Of a DNA stretch of 64,000 bases, positions 42,706 to 51,493 are shown piece by piece; positions within the stretch are counted from its first letter, which is position 1, and each line of letters starts with the position of its first letter. The translations under genes and the position numbers were made by a program. The notes beneath the pieces were generated by a model. It was given only the letters and a program-made list of their open reading frames with translations. It ran no database searches and was not told the origin of the DNA. Origin of the DNA: Neolewinella persica DSM 23188 (GTDB lineage: Bacteria > Bacteroidota > Bacteroidia > Chitinophagales > Saprospiraceae); contig NZ_KB890426.1 in assembly GCF_000373105.1 (NCBI RefSeq), positions 1-64,000 on the forward strand, written 5' to 3'.

Positions 42706-44631
42706 CTACTCAACCACCACCAACTTCCGATAAACAACCCCATCCCGAAACGCTACCCGTAGCAAATAAGCTCCCGCTGGTACCCCTACCAATGAAAGCT
42801 GTACCTCCCGGCGGTCACCTGGTGGATGTAGCCGAGCGATCGTTTGCCCGGCAGTACTTAGTAACGCTACGCTTAAGACATCTTTGGCGGTCCTGATCGC
42901 TACCTCCCCCGAAGCCGGGTTAGGAAACACCCCTATCTCCCCCAAATCGAAGCCCGGCAAACTTGTCAAAGTAGTAATCGTAGCGGCAGCGCCGGAACTA
43001 AGGTTAGTAAAAGAGCCGGAAGGCGTAGTGGTCAGTTTTCCTGCCCGGACAAGGTATTGATGAGCTACCTCAGCACCCTGGCTGGAAGCCTGAAAGTCAG
43101 TACTTGTCGTTGAATCAATCAGTGCATAAACTTCCTCTGAGGCCATCCGTAAATAGATGTAATATTGATCTATTTCTTCACCAGATGGAGACCAAGTTAG
43201 ATGGATGACATCGCCTTGTTCGGCCAGCGCTAAGTCCGTCGGCGGAGCCACGATATAACTCTTCAACGTAGGGTCGCCAAGCAGATTGACGTGGACCCCC
43301 CTGGGAAAAAAATCCGCCGTATAAATCGTATCGTTGTTTTGGGTCGTCGTCGTTGCGTGCGCCAGAGGATATCCGATCCCCATACTGTGAAAATGCCAGT
43401 GCGGCGCACCGGCCCAAACGGCCGATAGGGTAGTGCCGGAGCCGATTACAGCCCGCATGTAGTTGTCCTCAAAATCGTAGTCGCCAAAATAAGAGCCGAA
43501 CCAACCGGTGAAGACCGCCTTGAAGTCGCTGCGAGCATAAACGAAGCTACTGCCGAGGTTGCCGGCCGCCGTTTGGGAGCCGCCACCGGCGCCATAAAAC
43601 CAGAGATAGGTATCGTTGAAAACGTCTTCCCATTCGTCGTAAGTAATGTTCTCGGGACCTACCAACGGACTGAAGTTCCGGATGCCATTCTGACCAAGTG
43701 CACCTCGCCAGGGGTTCGTATTTCGCATGGCCGCGCGTTGGTTGATGGTGATCCGTTTGGTCCGGTAAGCGATGTCCTTTTGCAGGTATTCCCGGAGCAG
43801 TTGGTATTCATCCTGGTTGAAAACCGGCATATTGGAGAAATCCACCCGGCCGACGGCAACTTCCACATCGCTGGGAAGGAAGGATTGGTCCCATTTACCA
43901 TCGCCTGGTACGTTGTGGTTGATGGTGTTTTCCGCCTGGGTTATGGTTACCTCGGTATCCGTCCAGGTACCGTCGAGATCACCGTAGTAAATGTCGGCCG
44001 ACCAGGCACCCCGGTGGGTCGGGTGGGCGTCAGGCTTGATGTCTCCGGAATGAGGAACGGGAACATCCCCAAGTAATAATACGGCCGAAAAGGGGCTGGA
44101 ACTATGAGCGGCAATGATGGCTGCTTTGACGTCGCTGACGTTGGCATTATCGTCGATGATCAGCGTACGTGCCTGCCAGCCGTCGGTCTCCACTAAGGCA
44201 AGGTATTCGTTGACATCAGGTTCGATCTGGCTTTGCGTCCCCGAGGTCAGCACGAGGAGGAGCTCCCCGGAGTGATGAACCGCTGGCCGTTCGATACTGG
44301 AAAGAACGTAGCCGTAGCCTTCGACACCCTCCACGTATTTGACCACCTTGTATTCGTACAGCGCGTGTGGCCGGACGTCAGTATCTACGTACTGCGTAGT
44401 ACCAGCCGGGTAGCTGGAGATCTTCTCTCCCCAAGTACTGTCCTGGTATTCCCGCCGATAAAGGTCATAGCTGAGGGTGCGTGGGTCTTGTATCCAGTTA
44501 ACCGTTATTGTCGGAGGGGCAGTGCTGACTTCGGCGGTTAGTTTTACGGATTGGTCTACGTCGAAGAAGACCTGGGCAACGAGGAAGCCGGGAAGCAGAA
44601 GAAACAGTATTTGACAGGTGGTTTTTCTCAA
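42706..44631 (-). CDS. Secreted C25 (gingipain)-like protein with T9SS sorting domain, probably inactive
   Basis: A 641-residue secreted protein with a TTG start at 44631 (no ATG is available in front of the signal peptide). Order: signal peptide, fibronectin-III-like domain ('VNWIQDPRTLSYDLYRREYQ'), a gingipain/C25-like region ('LLLGDVPVPHSGD', 'VEVAVGRVDFSNMPVFNQDE'), a second FN3-like domain ('VIHLTWSPSGEEIDQYYIYL') and a type A T9SS sorting domain ('GEIGVFPNPASGEVAI', ending VYRKLVVVE). In the peptidase-like part the expected catalytic His ('GHG') and Cys blocks are replaced ('WFYGAGGGSQ', 'FTGWFGSYFGD'), so proteolysis is doubtful. It is exported to the surface. Confidence 0.75.
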   Translation of the reverse strand: MRKTTCQILFLLLPGFLVAQVFFDVDQSVKLTAEVSTAPPTITVNWIQDPRTLSYDLYRREYQDSTWGEKISSYPAGTTQYVDTDVRPHALYEYKVVKYVEGVEGYGYVLSSIERPAVHHSGELLLVLTSGTQSQIEPDVNEYLALVETDGWQARTLIIDDNANVSDVKAAIIAAHSSSPFSAVLLLGDVPVPHSGDIKPDAHPTHRGAWSADIYYGDLDGTWTDTEVTITQAENTINHNVPGDGKWDQSFLPSDVEVAVGRVDFSNMPVFNQDEYQLLREYLQKDIAYRTKRITINQRAAMRNTNPWRGALGQNGIRNFSPLVGPENITYDEWEDVFNDTYLWFYGAGGGSQTAAGNLGSSFVYARSDFKAVFTGWFGSYFGDYDFEDNYMRAVIGSGTTLSAVWAGAPHWHFHSMGIGYPLAHATTTTQNNDTIYTADFFPRGVHVNLLGDPTLKSYIVAPPTDLALAEQGDVIHLTWSPSGEEIDQYYIYLRMASEEVYALIDSTTSTDFQASSQGAEVAHQYLVRAGKLTTTPSGSFTNLSSGAAATITTLTSLPGFDLGEIGVFPNPASGEVAIRTAKDVLSVALLSTAGQTIARLHPPGDRREVQLSLVGVPAGAYLLRVAFRDGVVYRKLVVVE

Positions 44632-45059
44632 GGTGCCAGGGGTAATTATCTGCTCGTTAAAACAGGTGGTTATGCGACTACATCAGTTGGTGGATTTCTA
44701 TATGTTTGAACCGTTGGTTCAATGTCTGTGCAAGGCTAAGTTAAGAAATCAACAATCATTGCCAGGGAACTTGTGCCGAATACTGTACCCGCCCCCGGAT
44801 GGAAGGGCGGGCTTGCCGAATCAGATGCACCTTTTGCCTATCCCAATCTATAGCTTACCTCGCTGGATAGGTTGAGGAACCTTGATAATATCGATAAGCT
44901 GTAACGGCAGCAAAAGGTGTGCTTTGGCCAGAATTCATTTGGTTGACGGTTACGGGTGATTAAATGATCATGGGTTTGGTCAAGCAGATATTTGACCACA
45001 TCATTTAGCAGGAGTTTCAGAAAAAGGGAAAAGTAAAGGCAAAAAGGGGTAGTGCAGAA
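44632..45059. other. Intergenic region without recognised features
   Basis: The spacer contains only a distant 10-bp inverted pair (CACCTTTTGC near 44829 and GCAAAAGGTG near 44910). No gene, promoter or terminator is supported. Confidence 0.4.
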
Positions 45060-46037
45060 CTACTTAAAGCCAAACACCTCCCTCACTTCCAACAGTTTCT
45101 GATTAGCTAGTTGCGATGCCTGACGTTCAGAATGTTGCAGGACTTTCTCCAACTCTGCCGGGTCGTTCAGGTACCGGTTGTATTCTGATCGTGTCTCACC
45201 GTATCGGCTCATAATCAGTTCGAACAGCTCTTTTTTTGCCGCCCCGTAGCCGAATCCACCGGCCAGGTAGTTGGCCCTTAAGGCTGAAGTTTGCTCTGGT
45301 GCCGCCATCAATTTATAGATGTTGAATACGTTACAGGTGTCCGGATCTTTAGGCTCTTCTACTGGCGTAGAAGAAGTGACGATGCTGTTAATCTTCTTCT
45401 TTAGCTTCTTTTCCGGCAGGAAAATGTCGATGAAGTTATTGTAAGATTTACTCATTTTCCTGCCGTCAATACCGGGGACGATCATCACCTCTTCACTTGT
45501 CCGACTTTCAGGAACGACAAAGATATCTTTACCGTAGTGGCTGTTTATCCTTCGGGCTACGTCTCTGGCAAACTCAACGTGTTGCAATTGGTCTTTACCG
45601 ACGGGCACATATGCCGCATCGTAGAGGAGAATGTCGGCACACATCAATACCGGATAGGTAAAAAGTCCAGCGTTTACATCCTCCAGGTTGTCGGCTTTAT
45701 CCTTAAAGGAGTGGGCAAGCGATAAGCGGGAAAAAGGCATGAAGCAGCCCAGGTACCAGGACAGTTCAGTTACCTGAGGAACTTTGGACTGTCGATAAAG
45801 GAGATGCTTTTCGACGTTCAAGCCTAAGGCGAGCCAGGTGGCCGCAACGGAGTGAGTATTATCAATCCTGGTTTGTGCTTCCTTGATGGAGGTCAGGGAG
45901 TGCATGTCCGCAATAAAGAAAAAGCTCTTTTCGGTGGCTCGTTCAGACATTTCAATGGCTGGTTCGATCGCGCCGAGAATGTTCCCCAGGTGAGGAATTC
46001 CAGAACTTTGGATGCCGGTTAATATTCTTTTACTCAT
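45060..46037 (-). CDS. trpS: Tryptophanyl-tRNA synthetase
   Basis: A 325-residue class I aminoacyl-tRNA synthetase, cytosolic. The HIGH-type motif is P-H-L-G-N (about residues 15-19 in 'SSGIPHLGNILGAIEP') and the KMSKS loop is complete in 'GIDGRKMSKSYNNFIDIF'. 'YPVLMCADILLYDAAYVPVG' and 'DQLQHVEFARDVARRINSHY' are typical tryptophan-binding and dimer segments. The length matches the short bacterial TrpRS form. The gene stands alone in front of the palindromic repeats at 46146-46274. Confidence 0.97.
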   Translation of the reverse strand: MSKRILTGIQSSGIPHLGNILGAIEPAIEMSERATEKSFFFIADMHSLTSIKEAQTRIDNTHSVAATWLALGLNVEKHLLYRQSKVPQVTELSWYLGCFMPFSRLSLAHSFKDKADNLEDVNAGLFTYPVLMCADILLYDAAYVPVGKDQLQHVEFARDVARRINSHYGKDIFVVPESRTSEEVMIVPGIDGRKMSKSYNNFIDIFLPEKKLKKKINSIVTSSTPVEEPKDPDTCNVFNIYKLMAAPEQTSALRANYLAGGFGYGAAKKELFELIMSRYGETRSEYNRYLNDPAELEKVLQHSERQASQLANQKLLEVREVFGFK

Positions 46038-46145
46038 GATGTTTCCTTTTGGCTGGCGGCGAAGTTAAAACAGTTTCAGTCGAGAAGGCTATCTTGCCCG
46101 TTAAGGTGTGGATAACAAATTGCATCTAGATGCTAGCTTAGCAGC

Positions 46146-46198
46146 CGTCGGATGGAATTTTTGCCCACTGCGTCAGGCAAAAACGATCCGTCAGACGG
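46146..46198. repeat. Palindromic repeat B, copy 1
   Basis: The hairpin has outer CGTCGGATGG / CGTCAGACG-type arms and inner TTTTTGCCCACTGCGTCAGGCAA. It aligns with copies 2 and 3 (46219-46274, 48102-48159). Confidence 0.6.
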
Positions 46199-46218
46199 CG
46201 AACAATAGCCTGGAGCGA

Positions 46219-46274
46219 TCGTCCGACCAATTCTTTTAGCCTGGTGCAGCCGGATAAAAGTTGGTCTGACGACT
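46219..46274. repeat. Palindromic repeat B, copy 2
   Basis: The sequence GTCCGACCAATTCTTTTAGC and, beyond a short loop, AAAAGTTGGTCTGACGAC forms an imperfect hairpin. It is 22 bases downstream of copy 1 and upstream of the ASPIC/UnbV gene at 46356. The rest of the 46038-46355 gap is empty. Confidence 0.65.
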
Positions 46275-46355
46275 TAGGCCTGCGCAATTTGTTCTATAAA
46301 CCCCGTTAAGTCGTTGTCCAGCGTCACTTTTTTTGAAACATTGTAATTAAGCTAA

Positions 46356-48056
46356 ATGGTTGCGTACGCTCCTCCTTATTGTTTTTTAGTAATGATGGCT
46401 TGGTTGGGATTTTCCAGTATTGCCCCAGCCCAAACCCAATTCACCGACGTCACCGACTCCGCTGGCATCAACCACGAGTTCGTCGTGCTGGAAGGTATGT
46501 TTGGCGGCGGTGCCTGTGTGATTGATTTCAATCAGGATGGCTTTGAGGATATCTATGTTACTGGCGGGACGGTCGATGACCAGTTGCTGCGCAACAATGG
46601 GGACGGTACGATGACCAATGTTTATGAAGGTTCGGGAATGGAGTTTACCCGCCACTTCGTTACCCAGGGTGTAGCGGGTGCAGACGTGAATCGGGACGGT
46701 TACGTAGACCTCTTCGTTACCACCATCACTTCCCGGGACAGCGCCCGAACGATCCCCCGTGCCCGTAATCTGCTGTTTCTCGGGCAGGCTGGTGGCACTT
46801 TCCGGGAAGTAACGGATACATTTGGCCTTACCCCCCTGTATTCTTTCAGCACCGGCGGAAGCTTCGGTGATTTCAACGGCGATGGCTGGCCGGACCTGTT
46901 CGTCGGCAACTACTTCATTGAATATGAGGGCAAGCTCAATGTCATCAGCGATGCCACCATCGTTGGGGCCAACCAGACGGCCAGAGATTATCTGTTGTTG
47001 AACGACGGTGGAAAAGGCTTCGTCAACGTCTACGACGAATATGGCATGGACCACCGGGGCTTTGGCTTTGGTGGCGTGTTTACCGATTTTGACAATGACG
47101 GGGACCAGGACCTTATCGTGAACAACGACTTTGGTTATAAGGCCGTCCCCAGTTTAGTGTATGAAAATCAGTACCCCAAGAAGAGATTTGTTGACGTTAG
47201 TGAAGACCTGGAGCTTGATTTACGGATCAATGCTATGGGGTCTGCCGGAGGAGATTACAACCAGGATGGGATGCTGGATTACTACATGACCAACATTCGT
47301 TTTAATCGGTTCATGGTCAGCCAGGGAGTGGGCAAACCGTTTAAGAATAGGACCAAAGAGGTAGGGATGAATTTTGTCGCCATCAGTTGGGGGGCGAATT
47401 GGGCGGATTACGATCACGACGGCGACCTCGACCTGTTTGTCAGTAACGGCGACCTGAATCCGAACTGCGTACCGATGGCCAATTACTACTACGATAACGT
47501 TGGCGATGGCTTCAACGAGATTGGAAAGCAAAATGGCACGGGAGATTACGGTATTGGCCGGGGATCGGTGCTTTTTGACCTGGAAAACGACGGTGACCTG
47601 GATATATTTATAGTCTGCCAGCGGCCGGTTTTGCCCAACTTTCCGGTCTCTTCGAAGACCAAGTTATTGCGCAACGATGCTGCCCCCGGCAACTGGCTGA
47701 AGGTGGCGTTGAAGGGTAAGGAGGCAGAAAGTCAGGGGCTGGGTAGCCGGGTGACGGTGTTCAGCAAGGGGCGGCAAATGATCCGGGAAATTGATGGCGG
47801 CGGTAGTAGCCACCTATCGCAAAACTCCGTCATCGCGCACTTTGGCCTCGGCGAGGAAACCGTTGCGGATTCGGTGCTTGTTTCCTGGACGGGTGGCGAA
47901 CAGCAGTTGCTGACGGGCGTGGCGGCAAATCAACTCCTGGTGGTGGAAGAGGCGGCGCGGACGCAGGGTGCAGGGTTGGTTAAGTGGGGGCTGGGGGTAG
48001 TAAGCTTACTTGCGGTCTGCGGCGTGATTTTTGCCCTGCTGCGGAAGAAAAATTAA
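46356..48056 (+). CDS. ASPIC/UnbV (CRTAC1-like) protein with C-terminal membrane anchor
   Basis: A 566-residue exported protein with a signal peptide (about 1-25). FG-GAP/VCBS blades recur ('VIDFNQDGFEDIYVTGG', 'GVAGADVNRDGYVDLFVTTI', 'GSFGDFNGDGWPDLFVGNYF', 'ANWADYDHDGDLDLFVSNGD'), each with D-x-D-x-D-G calcium loops. An ASPIC/UnbV domain follows ('HFGLGEETVADSVLVSWTG', about residues 490-530), and a C-terminal hydrophobic helix ('LGVVSLLAVCGVIFALLRKKN') suggests membrane anchoring, unlike the lipoprotein paralogue at 37935. The ligand is unknown. The gene is flanked by three palindromic repeats and carries one 21-bp motif copy in its 3' part. Confidence 0.88.
   Translation: MVAYAPPYCFLVMMAWLGFSSIAPAQTQFTDVTDSAGINHEFVVLEGMFGGGACVIDFNQDGFEDIYVTGGTVDDQLLRNNGDGTMTNVYEGSGMEFTRHFVTQGVAGADVNRDGYVDLFVTTITSRDSARTIPRARNLLFLGQAGGTFREVTDTFGLTPLYSFSTGGSFGDFNGDGWPDLFVGNYFIEYEGKLNVISDATIVGANQTARDYLLLNDGGKGFVNVYDEYGMDHRGFGFGGVFTDFDNDGDQDLIVNNDFGYKAVPSLVYENQYPKKRFVDVSEDLELDLRINAMGSAGGDYNQDGMLDYYMTNIRFNRFMVSQGVGKPFKNRTKEVGMNFVAISWGANWADYDHDGDLDLFVSNGDLNPNCVPMANYYYDNVGDGFNEIGKQNGTGDYGIGRGSVLFDLENDGDLDIFIVCQRPVLPNFPVSSKTKLLRNDAAPGNWLKVALKGKEAESQGLGSRVTVFSKGRQMIREIDGGGSSHLSQNSVIAHFGLGEETVADSVLVSWTGGEQQLLTGVAANQLLVVEEAARTQGAGLVKWGLGVVSLLAVCGVIFALLRKKN
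47954..47973 (-). repeat. Dispersed 21-bp motif in the 3' part of the ASPIC gene
   Basis: A degenerate reverse copy (GCGGACGCAGGGTGCA) is read as A-R-T-Q-G-A between the ASPIC domain and the C-terminal membrane helix. Confidence 0.5.
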
Positions 48057-48101
48057 AGAGCAGGGTAAGAATACGTCGCTGGTACCAATAATGAGGCACA
48101 G

Positions 48102-48159
48102 GTCGGCCGACAAATCCTTTTGGCCTGACGCAGTCAGGCCAAAAGTTTGTCTGACGACT
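48102..48159. repeat. Palindromic repeat B, copy 3
   Basis: The most regular copy. TTTTGGCCTGAC and GTCAGGCCAAAA are perfect inner arms around GCA, with outer GTCGGCCGACAAA / TTTGTCTGACGAC. It sits between the ASPIC gene and the SRPBCC gene and may act as a terminator. Confidence 0.75.
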
Positions 48160-48174
48160 TTCAATTAATTCCTT

Positions 48175-48708
48175 ATGCACCAACTAACCACCAGTATCAT
48201 CATCAACGCCACCCCCGACGAAGTCTGGCTGGCCCTGGTTGACTTCCCCGGATGGGCTTCCTGGAATCCTTTCTTACGAGATATGGAGGGAGTGGCACTG
48301 AAAGGAGAACGTGTACGTGTTACCGTCAATCCGGACTACGAAACCCTCTTCGAAAGGATGCGAGACATTGACCCGGACAACATGATGGGAGATGGAGTCG
48401 TATTGAATAAATCCAGCAGCTTCAAGCCCCTGATTACCGCCTACGAGCCCGCAACACTGCTTCGGTGGAAGCAACGGCACTGGCTGACGGGACTATACCA
48501 GCAGAGCTTCCGGCTGGAAGCGGCGGGAGAGAGTGGGACCTTATTCACCAACGTGGTAGAAATGAGTGGTTTTCTCGTAAATATGGGATGGGAGGCCGCT
48601 ATTCGGCCGATGTATTCAGGTGGGATGCAACTGATGAATGAAGGTTTGAAGCGCAGGGTAGAGGAGCCGGAGGCCTTTAACGAACAGCTATTTGAACTTA
48701 GGCGTTAG
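48175..48708 (+). CDS. SRPBCC (START-like) domain protein
   Basis: A 177-residue cytosolic protein of the polyketide cyclase/SRPBCC fold. It begins with the family-typical 'SIIINATPDEVWLALVDFPG' and 'WASWNPFLRDMEG', followed by 'GTLFTNVVEMSGFLVNMGWE' in the C-terminal half. Such proteins enclose a hydrophobic pocket for lipids or aromatic compounds. The ligand is unknown. It lies 15 bases after palindromic repeat B copy 3, and a 21-bp motif copy follows its stop at 48752. Confidence 0.85.
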   Translation: MHQLTTSIIINATPDEVWLALVDFPGWASWNPFLRDMEGVALKGERVRVTVNPDYETLFERMRDIDPDNMMGDGVVLNKSSSFKPLITAYEPATLLRWKQRHWLTGLYQQSFRLEAAGESGTLFTNVVEMSGFLVNMGWEAAIRPMYSGGMQLMNEGLKRRVEEPEAFNEQLFELRR

Positions 48709-48751
48709 GGTGATCATCAAGGTCGCCGTCCCCTGCTACTTTCTACCTTAC

Positions 48752-48772
48752 CTTGCACCTGCGGTCCCGCCT
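48752..48772 (+). repeat. Dispersed 21-bp motif copy
   Basis: A degenerate copy (core GCACCTGCGGTCCCGCC) between the SRPBCC and DUF3124 genes. It creates an artefactual upstream in-frame start for the latter. Confidence 0.6.
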
Positions 48773-48791
48773 GATCTTAAAAAGCCTGAAA

Positions 48792-49298
48792 ATGAAACAC
48801 CTTATTCTGATTCCACTTGTCATTCTGTTACTAACCGGATGTAATGAAGAAGTTCCGCTAAGTTCCACTTCTCCAGAGGATTGGAGCAAGCGACGTGCGA
48901 AAACCCTCCCTGAAGGCGGCAGGGAAGGGGAGACCTACCTTTCCGTATACTCCGAAATTTACAGCTACACCGCCCATCGGAAATTCAACCTGACGGCGAC
49001 CGTCAGTATGCGTAATATGAACACCTCGGATACGATCTACGTGCGTAGTGCATCGTACTTTGACACCGGCGGAGAAGCCGTAAGGGCTTACTTCGATCAC
49101 CCTATTTTTATCCGGCCAATGGAGACCGTAGAAATAGTGATCGATGATACCGATCTGGCTGGCGGTACTGGCGGGAATTTCATTTTTGAATGGAGGAGCG
49201 ACTCCACGGTCAATGCCCCGCTTTTTGAAGCTGTGATGATCTCTACGAGCGGACAACAGGGGCTTTCTTTTGTTACCCAGGGAGTTGCTTTGAAATAA
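48792..49298 (+). CDS. DUF3124 lipoprotein
   Basis: A 168-residue lipoprotein starting at the ATG at 48792 (MKHLILIPLVILLLTGCNEE, lipobox Cys17). The DUF3124 pattern is clear: 'VYSEIYSYTAHRKFNLTATV', 'MRNMNTSDTIYVRSASYFDT', 'FDHPIFIRPMETVEIVIDDT' and 'GGNFIFEWRSD'. Upstream in-frame codons to 48753 run through the dispersed motif and are rejected. The function of the family is not known. It sits on the outer or inner membrane face. Confidence 0.85.
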   Translation: MKHLILIPLVILLLTGCNEEVPLSSTSPEDWSKRRAKTLPEGGREGETYLSVYSEIYSYTAHRKFNLTATVSMRNMNTSDTIYVRSASYFDTGGEAVRAYFDHPIFIRPMETVEIVIDDTDLAGGTGGNFIFEWRSDSTVNAPLFEAVMISTSGQQGLSFVTQGVALK

Positions 49299-49615
49299 TA
49301 TATCCCCATCTCGAAGTGGTTCGGTAAATTACGTGGCCCCGAGCACCCTTAAATGCTACCGATCACTAGACGAAAAAAAATACTCCCCTTAACTCACATT
49401 GGTCAGTTACGCCAGCATCATAGGGGTGTAAACTATCGAAGGGAGGTCGCTGTATTCAGCTCATACTTACTACTGTATAACGTTTTATTATTTATGCTTT
49501 TCGCAGCGTCTTCCCCCTTTTACGCTTTACTTTTAAACAATCTTTAGACCCTTTCCTTTCGCATAAGTACCCAAGGCCGTTCCTGGTGCTTGTAAACCGA
49601 AGTTCGCTGCACTGA
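49299..49615. other. Intergenic leader of the sigma-factor gene
   Basis: This A/T-rich spacer contains the sigma operon promoter by position, but no convincing boxes. A small open frame (49353-49547) lacks support as a gene. Confidence 0.45.
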
Positions 49616-50194
49616 ATGTCAATGAGCCTACCCATAAGTTTGGAATCCAAACCTGCCACGGTGCAGGCGACTCCGGCTGAGGAGCTGCTAAGGCGGTGCG
49701 TGGAACAGGATCCTCGCGCGCAGCGCGAGTTTTTCAACCACCACTACCGCATGGTTTTAGGCATCGCAAGCCGTTACGCCCTGGACCAGCAGCAAGCCCG
49801 TGATTTCCTCAACCGAAGCTTCCTGAAAGCTTTCAGTTCCTTAACCCAATTCCGGGGTGACGGGGAAATTGGTGGCTGGTTACGGATGATTACCGTAAAC
49901 GTCTGCCTGGCGCAGATTCGCACCAAACGAAACCAGTCTTATGCAGAGTTGCCAGAAACAGAAACCGAATTCCAGTCTCCTCAGGCCCTTCAGCAGTTGG
50001 CGCTTGAAGATCTGGTAGGGCTCATTCAACAACTGCCTCCGGTTCCCCGGGCAGTTTTTAACCTCACGGCAGTGGAGGGGATGAGCCACCGGGATGTTTC
50101 GCTGAGGCTGGGGATTAAAGAAACCACCAGTAGGTACCATCTGCGACAGGCACGGCTGCGGCTGCAAGCCGCCATTAACCATCTAAACCGATAA
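49616..50194 (+). CDS. ECF-type RNA polymerase sigma factor
   Basis: A 192-residue sigma-70-family protein. Region 2 covers about residues 28-100 ('EFFNHHYRMVLGIASRYALD', 'ARDFLNRSFLKAFSSLTQF', 'GGWLRMITVNVCLAQIRTKR'). Region 4 covers about 130-190 ('LPPVPRAVFNLTAVEGMSHR' and the helix-turn-helix 'VSLRLGIKETTSRYHLRQA'). There is no region 1 or 3. It directs RNA polymerase to an unknown regulon. Two bases separate it from the downstream gene, whose short cytosolic N-terminus and TM segment suggest a regulatory partner. A second possible ATG lies at 49622. Confidence 0.92.
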   Translation: MSMSLPISLESKPATVQATPAEELLRRCVEQDPRAQREFFNHHYRMVLGIASRYALDQQQARDFLNRSFLKAFSSLTQFRGDGEIGGWLRMITVNVCLAQIRTKRNQSYAELPETETEFQSPQALQQLALEDLVGLIQQLPPVPRAVFNLTAVEGMSHRDVSLRLGIKETTSRYHLRQARLRLQAAINHLNR

Positions 50195-50196
50195 AC

Positions 50197-51489
50197 ATGG
50201 ACCAGCACGAAAAAGACTGGCTCGATCTCGGCCGGCAATTAAAAGACTATTCTCCGGAAGGGAGTCCTGAGGAGGATTTTCAGGCATTTCAGGAACTGCA
50301 AAAGCAGCGATCAGATCAAAAGAAAGGAGGACCGGTGTTTTGGATTTCTGAAAACCTTCCCCTTTTAGTACTCCTCCCTTTGTTGGGCTTAATCGCCTTC
50401 AGCGTCGGAAAAGGCGAATGGGATCGATACCAGCGCAAAGCAGCCGCGCAACAAATGATTGTTGTTGAAGGTAAGGCCACGGATATTCGGCTACCTACAA
50501 AGGTTTATGGAGAGGTGCAAACAGCTGCCCATGATGAAACCGAAGCAATTCGAACCCAGGTGGGTACCATTGTTACTCCCGCTGAACTGAAACCTAGACC
50601 ACCATTGGCGGCTAAGGCAGCCGATGGAATATCTCATCAAACGGAGTTAACTCCCGAAAAAGAGGTGGCAGTTGCCACGGCTGATGAAAAGCTAAGCCTT
50701 CCGGCTAATCCCGAAGCAATCGCTCCTTTAGTCGCCGTACTCCCCATCCAACCACTTAACCGGACTGATCTTGTGGTTGAGACGCTACCATTTGAGATAC
50801 TGCTGGTTTCCGGCCCGGTTGCCGTTTCGTCCGTTCCCGCTCCCGTAGTTTCAAAGCACCCCACTAACCTACAGATTACGCTGGGCACGGGGCTTTCCAA
50901 CCACTGGCGTGGCGCAAATTTCATGCAGGAGGTGGACCGGGGGATTTACGCCTACGTTGGTCTTAACCGCCGCCTGGGGCAACGCCTGGGGCTGGAGGGA
51001 AGGATCGGCTACCGGTCTCACGGTATGCGGCTACCGGTATTCAGTGACGTAGATGCGCCCTGGTCTTACCATAAGGAGGAAATTCATAATACCGGTCATA
51101 TGGGAGAAGACCGGGCATACATCTATGAAGGTGTTGTGCAGGGGTATCAGGCCATGGAGTTTAGCCTCCTGGCCCATTATCAGTTGTTTCCTCGTCTGAG
51201 TATGAGTGGAGGTGTACGGTATTCACTGCCGGACCTTGCCTTTGAACGAACGGTAGTGGGCCCAGACGAGGAGAATCCTTTTTTCGAATTCATCGAAGGC
51301 CGGTCATTGGTTAAATACCAGGATTACGGTGCGCTGCTTGGTGCAGAATATCTCCTTAGCCGTCACCTGGCGATCGAAGTGGGACTCCACCTCGGCATGG
51401 TGGATCTGATTGATGACGCGGCGGCTGGCAGGACGCGGTTTAATCACTCTAGTTCTTTGAGTTTTGGGGTTAAGTACAAGTTGGAGTAG
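50197..51489 (+). CDS. Membrane-anchored barrel-like protein linked to the ECF sigma factor
   Basis: A 430-residue protein starting two bases after the sigma gene. The short charged N-terminus ('EDFQAFQELQKQRSDQKKGG') is followed by a single hydrophobic segment at about 54-70, a long linker rich in Pro/Glu/Thr, and a C-terminal portion (about 225-430) with alternating beta pattern and many aromatics ('DRGIYAYVGLNRRLGQRLG', 'SLSFGVKYKLE'), typical of small outer-membrane beta-barrels. The arrangement implies an unusual topology, possibly an anti-sigma-like cytoplasmic end coupled to a periplasmic or outer-membrane sensor. The function is unknown. Confidence 0.75.
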   Translation: MDQHEKDWLDLGRQLKDYSPEGSPEEDFQAFQELQKQRSDQKKGGPVFWISENLPLLVLLPLLGLIAFSVGKGEWDRYQRKAAAQQMIVVEGKATDIRLPTKVYGEVQTAAHDETEAIRTQVGTIVTPAELKPRPPLAAKAADGISHQTELTPEKEVAVATADEKLSLPANPEAIAPLVAVLPIQPLNRTDLVVETLPFEILLVSGPVAVSSVPAPVVSKHPTNLQITLGTGLSNHWRGANFMQEVDRGIYAYVGLNRRLGQRLGLEGRIGYRSHGMRLPVFSDVDAPWSYHKEEIHNTGHMGEDRAYIYEGVVQGYQAMEFSLLAHYQLFPRLSMSGGVRYSLPDLAFERTVVGPDEENPFFEFIEGRSLVKYQDYGALLGAEYLLSRHLAIEVGLHLGMVDLIDDAAAGRTRFNHSSSLSFGVKYKLE

Positions 51490-51493
51490 CTCC

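Noticed and set aside
48753-48791. Upstream start of the DUF3124 lipoprotein
   Set aside because: The added residues are encoded by a motif copy, and the lipoprotein signal begins cleanly at 48792.
49353-49547. 64-residue open frame upstream of the sigma factor
   Set aside because: It is composed of low-complexity hydrophobic and basic residues with no family resemblance and may only be the leader region.
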